Below are positions 56,644 to 64,000 of a stretch of DNA of 64,000 nucleotides, in pieces (positions within the stretch are counted from its first letter, which is position 1; each line of letters starts with the position of its first letter). This stretch comes from Ancistrus triradiatus. Taxonomy: Eukaryota; Chordata; Actinopteri; Siluriformes; Loricariidae. Position numbers and translations under genes: made by a program. The notes beneath the pieces are model-generated. The model was not told the DNA's origin and made no database searches. It worked only from the letters and a program-made list of their open reading frames with translations. The stretch covers positions 558,001-622,000 of the forward strand of contig JAJAGP010000101.1 of NCBI GenBank assembly GCA_025084515.1, in the 5' to 3' direction.

Positions 56644-59597
56644 ATATTTTAAGAGTGACTTGTGGCAGGGTATGATGATTTTCTATAGTGATTGTATAGG
56701 GGTACCATTCAAAAGTGAAGGTACAAGGTGAGAAACTGAATAACAATTTACTTAAAACAGTAACTGTAAGCAGAGTGATACGGAAGTCAAGCTAAACTTT
56801 CATGTAATTACATTTGTCGCTGTATATTTTTGTTTATTCCTTTAGCTATAATAAAATATAGTAAATCACATCTCCTGTACAGTACATCCCACATAAAATC
56901 TCAGACTATATTGTTTTGCATTTCATTATATTTGCATTTTTCTGTCAGAAGATAAGTCAAGCTATCATATACCTATAGGCCCTGGTCAAGTGCAGTTCTA
57001 TTTTTAACAGCTTGAAAATGGAAAATACATGATTTATTAACCTGCAACTCTGTCTTTACTAATGGATAGTTAAATTTGCACTACGGAATTAAATAAAAAC
57101 GGACCATTTATCCTATACAGAATGATGAAGAGAAGTAAGAAAGGTAAGAAAGGTAAAGGCTTCTCCCATCACTATTTTAAAGATATAAATACAACATATA
57201 TTTATTTATCATAAAACAAGTTGATATTGTCAAAATAACATTACTGTATTCTAGACACTTGTCCGTACAGCAGGCCACAGGTGTGCAACACCCACTGCTA
57301 TGGCATGCAAGTGAGAGAAAGGCCTAGAACAATGCATAGGAAAGAGTGAGATGCAAGATAATTGTTCTTAAAAAAGTTTAGAAAGCTGCAACCATACCAT
57401 AAAGGCGGTGTTGAAGGCTCAAAAGCTGTGCTTGAGTGTGTGGTCTGCTCAAGAAAAACCCAGCTGTGTGGGGAGATAAGTGGAAATAAGGAGATTGGCA
57501 TGCATTAGGATTGATGGGGGGGAAGGGGCTATGACTGACAGACCTGACATTTGAGCAGCTCTGGCGGTAAACAGTGCTTTTGGAGGAAATAAATAGCACC
57601 CGGCAGGGGCAGATATGCAATGCCATAGTGCTTCCATAAAGCACTGTATTCCTCATCAACCTGCCCATCAGGGTTCATTAAGCAGGAGTGGGAGGCCATG
57701 TAAATTCATGAGTGGTGCAGTCCCTGTTGGATGATCACATGAAGAAATGTAACACAAGCCTCTAGTCATTAGCGCATACAGCATAATGCAGTACTCCCCC
57801 TCTTTCTGTCTCACTCCCCCACTCTCATTCAAAACTGTCTTATTCTTGCTAAAGAATCACAAAGATTGTAATATGTTGACACTACCATGACAGCAGATTG
57901 TGTCCAGTTCTAACACGAATTGCTGACACACTACAGTGTTATCTGTTTCAGCTCTTAGCGATGGCAGTGGTTTGAGTAAAAGTGTCATAATGACCACACA
58001 ACTGTCAGTTCCACTCAACAGCAAACGAGTCACAACAGGAGAAAAGACAATGTAATTAAAGTCCTCTGAAGCTTTGCTTCTCACCTCACACTCCCTTCAG
58101 AATGCTGACATTTCAGCTCCAGTGGCAGACAACACAATCAATTCGTATTGCATCTCACTTTTCTCTAAGGAGAGAGGCAAATATTGGCTACTTTTCCTTT
58201 GTGCCAGACGTACTGGTATGAATGTCAAAAGCCCCAGGAACTGAAATGAACTGAAGGATTGATTTTGTCACCACCTATCACAGTATGGCACAGTAGTAAT
58301 TAGGCTGACATAAGCAAAACTAGACTCGATGCAACTTTGATTAAATGACCTAAGTAGCTCGGAAATAGCTACATGCTCAAAGATGCTAAGCAACATATTA
58401 TTAAATACAGGCAATTAAATGGGCCTTCGATTTAAGCACTTCTGCAATGCCTGTTAAAATAAGCCTGTAATGGGCTCATAGTCATTGGACCGCAAGATTT
58501 TATAAACCCATAATTAAAGCACATTAGAGAGCGCTACTACATATGGCAACTTAAATAAAGAACAATTGGTTTAAAAAAATCTTATTCGAAGGCCCTGTTT
58601 AGCAAAGGTTTAAGTGTTTGTGAGGACCTATGCTCTGACTCTGGCATCCTTCTTCTGTGAGTCATGCTGTCACTATTACATATCTCTCTACCCTGCCACA
58701 GAGGTCCATTCCCTTCATGGAGCTAATTTCACCCCTCATAATTAGATTTTTAATGACTGACCTTTGAGATGCCTGTGTTCTCTGCTGTATCTCCCTGAGC
58801 TTTGCCACAAGGATGTATCTCTTATTCAGATTTTATCTCTAAAAGTGTGAACATTAGGCATGGGGAAAAAATCTATTCTTAGGTGGATCGTGGTGCAGCT
58901 GTGGACAATTCTGCATCGATTCACAAATGTCAAAAATCGATTTTTAAATGTTATTTGATTACAGAATGCTGACAAACAAATGGAACTCAGGACTGTAGCA
59001 CCGCCTGGTGTGGCATGCACATAACACAAGCTTAACAGAAACAAACAAGCGCTGTCTAAACTTCCGCCCAACACAGAAAAAGCAAAGTGAATTGCAAACT
59101 CATATCATAACCATTTTGTGCCATGTTGCATACTTTGGAGTGCAATACAGTGTCCTGTTTCAAAGATATTTATTGCTAACCATGCTCTAGAAGACTCTAC
59201 AAAGACTGTTAATAGGCTAAGGCTGACATCCTCTCATATCTGTCCGCTCAAGACAAATCTTTTAGTCACATACTATGATTTTATAAAGGCTAGGACTCTG
59301 GCATGGTCACTATTTGCAAGACTCTCAATAGATTCATTTTGAGATTATTTGAAATATTTTTAAAATGAGTAAGTAAAGGAAGCATTGATCTAAAATGGAA
59401 TCAATACAATTCACATAACCCAACACCTGTAGAACTAACAAGTTGAAGCATTAGCGATGAAAACAGCTAGAAAGCATCTGCTGAAAAAGTGTACATCAGC
59501 ACCATTATATGGCTTTTAGGGGGTTCTTTGTAACCCGCTCACTATCAAATGCTCAAACGTTAACCTCATGCAACCCAGAACATCATAGCCATCGTAC
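56644..59597 (-). other. gria1 intron sequence, no repeats recognised
   Basis: The longest stretch in the big intron without recognisable mobile DNA. The 58400-58800 part has a mixed composition with TAATTA motifs and could include a conserved noncoding element, which cannot be tested here. Confidence 0.45.
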
Positions 59598-60031
59598 CTG
59601 GGGGAGATGTCACAGCCTTGCTGCATGAAAGCTCCCAGTGAAAACCAGAGACTGTTGAAGATGCCAAACTCGTTGTTCTGCTCCTGGCTTTGCTGGGCCT
59701 GATTTTGTGTGTTTTGTCCCTGCTGGCCTGGGGAAGATGTAGCCTGATTGACGTTGGCCTCCCCACCGTCCTCACAGTCATCAGCGTGCCACTCATAAGG
59801 ACTGAAGCGACTGACCAGGAAGAGGACAACACTAACACCGATGTAGGCAAACACAATACACATCCAGATTTCATAGGCCAGTGGGTCAAGGAATGAGAAA
59901 ACACCAGGCTTGGACTTTGTGGGCTTTTTGATCATAATGGAAATGCCCAGGCTCATAAAAGGCTTGGAGAAGTCGATGACTTCCTCTCTTACCAACGTAA
60001 TGGTCAGTGGTGCAACCGCAACATCAGCTTT
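59598..60031 (-). CDS. gria1: gria1 exon: end of S1, M1, M1-M2 loop and pore
   Basis: 434 bp, acceptor ATTTTCCTCAG, donor CAG/GTACGA. Starts KADVAVAPLTITLVREEVID, then FSKPFMSLGISIMIKKPTKS and KPGVFSFLDP. M1 is about IWMCIVFAYIGVSVVLFLVS, followed by RFSPYEWH. The M1-M2 loop is 37 residues where mammalian GluA1 has about 16; its second half is Gln-rich. The pore loop follows: NEFGIFNSLWFSLGAFMQQG, CDISP. The Q/R-site residue is Gln, codon CAA (59618-59620), as expected for a calcium-permeable GluA1 subunit. The Cys equivalent to C585 is kept. The exon ends two bases into the Arg codon completed by the M3 exon. Confidence 0.97.
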
Positions 60032-60852
60032 CTGAGGAAAATAACATGAAATACATGTTTAATTGCCAAAATAACATAATTGAGATTATTACATACATTC
60101 CCTGACATGCTAAAAACAAAACTGAGAAAATAATCTTTTGATTGCAAATGTAACCTTGAAGAGAAACACATCTACTTTATTCTTAATACAAATTTTACAT
60201 TCTCTAATTTCATGTCCAGCTCCCTCCTTCAAAACACCTACAACGCTTGTTCAACTAAATTAATAGTACTCAAATATATAAATATAATAATTACTTGCCT
60301 ATACCATGAATCCTGGCTATTAAGAATAAGTAATGATATCCTTAAACCATCCATGACTGCAACACTTAGGGGTGGGTGATAAGAAAGGTTTAGCTTAACA
60401 AGACTTCAAATATCTCAAACCCTTAAAAGACGAAAGAATGTCCCTGGGATCTGGCCCTTAACAGGCAGATCACAAGAACTGTCATAGTAAACATAATTTG
60501 TTGTTTGTGCTAAAAGCGCTGATATGGCAAGGCGTGTTTTAACAAGCAGATGCTACTTAGACCTCAGGGAACTTGACGTTAAAAAAAAGGGCATAATATG
60601 TCACATTTAAGCCCTGCTCAGTTACTTGTACAGCACAGATGTTTAGACAAACCTGCTTCATGACTGGCTAGAGTTAAACCTAGGTCTAGCTTGATCAATT
60701 CTATTGGATATCTAAGTTTTAAGGCTTCATGATTTTGGCAGGCAGAAACAATGTTAGGGTACAATGTTCCACTGCAGCACAGTGCAATAATCTGCCGTCA
60801 ACCTGTCATATCATGTTTAATTTAATAATATGTTCTGTGAAAGTACAGTATA
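60032..60852 (-). other. gria1 intron sequence
   Basis: Upstream intron. Nothing recognised. Confidence 0.5.
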
Positions 60853-62335
60853 CAGTGGGGCAAAAAAGTATTTAGTCAGCCACTGTTTGTGCAAGTTCTC
60901 CTACTTAGAAAGATGAGAGAGGTCTGTAATTTTCATCATAGGTACACTTCAACTATGAGAGACAAAATAAGAATAAGGATTTTAAAAGAATTTAATTGTA
61001 GATCATGGTGGAAAATAAGTATTTTGTCACCCAAAAACAAGCAAAATTTCTGGCTCTCACAGACCTGTAACTTCTTCTTTAAGAAGTTCTTCTGTCCTCC
61101 ACTCGGTACCTGTATTAATGGCACCTGTTTGACCTTGTTATCTGTATAAAAGACACCTGTCCAAAGCCTCAAACAGTCAGACTCCAAACTCAACCATTTC
61201 CAAAACCAAAGAGCTGTCGAAGGACACCACGAAGAAAATTGTAGACCTGCACCAGGCTGGGAAGAGTGAATCTACAATAAGCAAGCAGGTTGGTGTGAAT
61301 AAATCAACTGTGGGAGCAATTCTAAGAAAATGGAAGACATACAAGACTATTGATAATCTCCCTCGATCTGGGGCCCCACGGAAGATCTCATCCCGTGGGG
61401 TCAAAATGATCATGAGAACGGTGCGCAAAAATCCCAGAACTACATGGAGAGACCTGACGAATGACCTGCAGAGAGCTGGGACCAAAGTAACAAAGGCTAC
61501 CATCAGTAACACAGTACACTGAGAGGGACTCAGATTCTGCAGTGCCAGGCGTGTCCCCCTGCTTAAGCCAGTACATCTCCAGGCCCATCTGAAGTTTACC
61601 AGAGAGCATATGGATGATCCAGAAGATGACTGGGAGAATATCCTGCGGTCAGATGAAACCAAAATAGAACTTTTTGGTAAAAACTCAACTCGTCATGTTC
61701 GGAGGAAGAAGAATGCTGAGTTGCATCCCAAGAACACCATACCTATTGTGAATGATGGGGGTGGAAACATCATGCTTTGGGGCTGTTTTTCTGCAAAGGG
61801 GACAGGATGACTGATCCGTGTTAAGGGAAGAATGAACGGGGCCATGTATCTTGAGATTTTAAGCCAAAACATGGCTGGGTCTTCCAGCTGACAATGATCC
61901 CAAACACACTACTCGGGCATCAAAGGGGTGGCTCCGTAAAAAGCATTTCAAGGTCCTGGAGTGGCCTAGCCAGTCTTCGGACCTAAACCCCATACAACAT
62001 TTGTGGAGGGAGTTGAAAGTCCATGTTGCCAGCGACTGCCAAAAAAAAATCACTGCTCTGGTTGAGATCTGCATGGAGGAATGGGCCTTAATACCAGCTA
62101 CAGTGTGTGCAAACTTGGTGAAGACTTACTGGAAACGTTTGACCTTTGTCATTGCCAACAACGGTTATGTTACAAAAGCGATGATGATACACCATCATTT
62201 ACAATTAAATTCTTTAAAAATTTTGTCTCTCATAGTTGAAGTTTACCTATGATGAAAATTACAGACCTTTCTCCCCTTTCTAAAAAGGAGAACTTACACA
62301 ATCAGTGGATGACTAAATACTTTTTTGCCCCACTG
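60853..62335 (+). mobile_element. Tc1-like transposon, family C, copy 3
   Basis: Left end CAGTGGGGCAAAAAAGTATTTAG with TA at 60851-60852; right end AAATACTTTTTTGCCCCACTG at 62335. The right flank reads TTA, one base off a clean TA. It is the best preserved family C copy at its ends. Confidence 0.92.
61193..62180 (+). pseudogene. Tc1-like transposase, family C
   Basis: The start codon is ATT in place of ATG. Continuous parts include VNKSTVGAILRKWKTYKTID, GVKMIMRTVRKNPRTTWRDL and the block MDDPEDDWENILRSDETKIE with the first catalytic Asp, then GGGNIMLWGCFSAKGTG. Later pieces include DNDPKHT-like and EWPSQSSDLNP-like segments at 61885-61995, then the C-terminal frame at 62001. Stops at 61520 and 61808 and shifts near 61880 break it. 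Confidence 0.87.
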
Positions 62336-62564
62336 TTATCATGTGTTGGGCCAGACATGTGGCCTGCCTGAACTAACTCCTTGCTCAATTTGTGCATGTT
62401 TAAATATTGCATACACCCAAATAAGCTTCAATTAAAAGTCTGGCTTAAATAAGTGCGAACAGTTCATATCTGGATTGTGTTAGTGGAACCAAATAGTGAA
62501 TAGCCTGAAGTGAACAATCTGTCTAACTTATGTAAGGCTATTTCAAATACACATTACTTTCATA
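62336..62564 (-). other. gria1 intron spacer
   Basis: Short spacer between a Tc1-like element and a gypsy LTR. Confidence 0.5.
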
Positions 62565-63449
62565 TGTTACGGTATGGGATGGTGGACGAGTGAGAGAAAG
62601 GAAAGGAAGACCCAAGTGCAGGAAACCTTTAATAACCCTCCTGCAAAAGGAAGAAGGAGGGGGTTATTGCAGAAGTGGAAGAAATTAAGTACCTCTCCAG
62701 CTGGAGAAGTGTGGGAAAACCAGTAATTGCACCGTAGTGTGGGCGGTTGGGATCTAACCAAGGATAAGCGCGATTGGACACGAACGCGCCACATAAGTGG
62801 TGACGTCAGAGTAGTACTGAATGGGGGGATAGAGAACGCCAAATGTAAGAACCGCGGAAAGCGGATTCATAAGCCAAAGCAAGGCCACTAACAGTGAAGG
62901 AATTTAATACTTTAAACACAAAATCTTGCGACACGGCCAAACAATGCAATAAATGCCACTAAAGCAAACTAGGAAGCCACTGAGTGTAACGGTACACAAA
63001 CGTCGTTGCCGTACCCGGGGTGCGCACAGGCGCAGAGTGCGAGCAACTGGCACTCGCTTAAGCTGCTCGGAGTAAACGCTCAGGACGGCGGAATGCTGTA
63101 CCAGCGCAGGGAAAAACTCTCCCTGACCTAACGACTAGGCCCTATCGGTTACCTCGAGCTTCTAAGCTCTACTCAAGTGGCCCCCTTTGTGGGACCACCT
63201 GTACATCTAACCTTAATGGGAAGAGAAAGGAATTCGAGGAGCGTGAGAGCAGAGAAAGCTTACAAAACGTAGCTTAAGGTGACAGTGCTGCATCGGCGGC
63301 CACTAAGAGCGGTTATTTAAGGCCGAGCGGCAGGTGCGTCTGATTCCCATGAATGTGGGGAGCGCTAACAGCGGGTGCGCCTGAGTCTGGCCTCGGTGCA
63401 ATTGCCGAGCTGACGCTGCCCTTTAGTGTCAGAAACGTGGGTTCTAACA
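62565..63449 (-). repeat. 3' LTR of gypsy element 3
   Basis: 885 bp. On the minus strand it starts TGTTAGAACCCACG directly after a GGGGGAGGAGGTAC polypurine tract and ends CCATACCGTAACA. It is CpG-rich relative to the host DNA, suggesting a fairly recent insertion. Confidence 0.85.
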
Positions 63450-63949
63450 GTACCTCCTCCCCCACTGGCAACTCCGGACTTCCCCAGGCCCGCGGCTTTG
63501 TCCCTGCGGAACTGACGGATGACTTCGGGATCCAAGATGTGTCGAGCCGGAATCCAGGACCACTCCTCGGGACCGTAGCCTTTCCAGTCCACCAGGTACT
63601 GAGTGCTTCCCTGGACCTAATGGGAGTCCAGTGTCTGGTGCACGGCATAGATAGGGGACCCCCAGTTGGCAAACAGGGAGGGCAGGGGACTGGCAGGGGC
63701 ACTACTGTGGCACAGGAAAGGTCTGACACGGGAGACAAGAAAGGAGGGATGCACCTTCATAGCAGGAGTTAAGTCCAGGCAATAAGCGACCGGGTTTATC
63801 CAACGTACCACCTTAAAGGGCCCCACAAATTTAGGAGCCAACTTGCCAGAAGCGCCTCTGATAGGGAGGTCCTGAGTGGACAACCTGACCCGTTGCTGGG
63901 TGCTCACGAGGGCTCTTGTTGCAAGCGCAGACCTCACAAGCAGCCTCAA
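63365..63949 (-). pseudogene. gypsy pol C-terminus: integrase end and chromodomain
   Basis: Integrase C-terminal part includes LSTQDLPIRGASGKLAPKFV and GPFKVVRWINPVAYCLDLTP, then AMKVHPSFLVSRVRP. After one in-frame TAG (63617-63619) the same frame continues VQGSTQYLVDWKGYGPEEWS, WIPARHILDPEVIRQF, a chromodomain that in relatives binds histone marks and steers integration. The last codons run about 85 bases into the 3' LTR. Only this one stop interrupts the visible part, so the copy is much younger than elements 1 and 2. Sequence right of 63949 (a CEACEAV-like integrase zinc region is expected) continues to the window end in another frame. Confidence 0.82.
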
Positions 63950-64000
63950 ATTGTTTGACGTCGGCAGCCATGCCGGGCCACCAGAAGCGCCGGCGGAGGA
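63950..64000 (-). pseudogene. gypsy integrase zinc-finger region, window edge
   Basis: The minus strand at the edge reads RRFWWPGMAADVKQFEAACE, the segment just before and including the first Cys of the HHCC zinc-binding domain of gypsy integrases. It is joined to the C-terminal integrase part within about 50 bases, so the integrase catalytic core appears to be deleted. Confidence 0.7.

Larger units (their letters stand above)
16418..60031 (-). other. gria1: gria1 (AMPA receptor GluA1) gene, 3' half
   Basis: The gene encodes a glutamate-gated cation channel subunit that assembles as tetramers in the postsynaptic membrane. Six coding exons span 43.6 kb. Exon sizes (434, 199, 248, 115, 135 and 168 bp) follow the AMPA receptor pattern, the first being longer by an in-frame insert. 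GluA1 is favoured over GluA2-4 by VFEKMW and YMKSA in S2 and by the tail segments GENGRIIAHDFPK and CMSH. The upstream exons for the signal peptide, amino-terminal domain and S1 lie past the window. The two teleost paralogues gria1a and gria1b cannot be told apart from here. Confidence 0.93.
62565..64000 (-). mobile_element. Ty3/gypsy element 3, 3' end (continues past the window)
   Basis: 3' LTR plus polypurine tract plus the C-terminal end of pol, all on the minus strand. The same orientation as gria1, in an upstream intron if that gene continues to the right. A related chromodomain to element 1 indicates the same broad clade. The 5' LTR would be several kilobases right of the window. Confidence 0.88.

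Noticed and set aside
61177..61662. 161-codon minus-strand open frame
   Set aside because: It is the antisense of the family C transposase; the same shadow frame appears opposite copy 1 at 40171-40515.
63353..63772. 139-codon plus-strand frame and 141-codon minus-strand frame at 63313-63738
   Set aside because: Both overlap the chromodomain reading frame of gypsy element 3 in wrong frames; only the frame with QYLVDWKGYGPEEW matches a known domain.

Overview
The window reads as vertebrate, almost certainly teleost, nuclear DNA. It is AT-rich and intron-dominated, with CA/TA microsatellites, several families of Tc1/mariner-like transposons, tRNA-derived fish SINEs, LINE 3' tails and decayed Ty3/gypsy elements. 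A cyprinid or catfish-like host would fit, but the sequence alone does not fix the species.

The only cellular gene I can support is the 3' half of an AMPA-type glutamate receptor, best matched to gria1 (GluA1), on the minus strand. Its exons, in transcript order, are: the M1 and pore-loop exon (59598-60031, 434 bp); the M3/S2 exon (37932-38130, 199 bp); the S2 exon (32327-32574, 248 bp); a flop exon (29808-29922, 115 bp); the M4 exon (26134-26268, 135 bp); and the long C-tail exon with stop (16560-16727). All boundaries have AG/GT splice sites and reading phases agree across every junction. The amino-terminal domain and S1 exons lie beyond base 64000. The M4 exon reads straight through its donor into 27 codons that end like the short tails of GluA2/GluA3. 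A flip exon was not found. The cytoplasmic M1-M2 loop carries a Gln-rich expansion of about 21 residues.

Layout: 1-16.4 kb lies downstream of the gene. It holds Tc1-like family A copies (one full length with TA target duplication at 9270-10817), SINE bodies, an unassigned 1.44-4.33 kb stretch and a possible LTR. At 16.9-22.2 kb, in the M4-to-tail intron, a Ty3/gypsy element with two LTRs and a perfect 5-bp target duplication sits inside an older Tc1/mariner-like element. At 26-38 kb are the clustered S2, flop, M4 and M3 exons, with intronic SINEs and Tc1-like copies. At 38-59.6 kb is a 21.5 kb intron packed with Tc1-like families A, C and D, LINE tails and a second decayed gypsy element. At 60-64 kb are a family C Tc1-like copy and the 3' LTR plus pol end of a third, better preserved gypsy element on the minus strand, cut by the window end.

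No bacterial features, CRISPR arrays, rRNA or functional tRNA genes were seen. All transposase and pol reading frames examined are interrupted.
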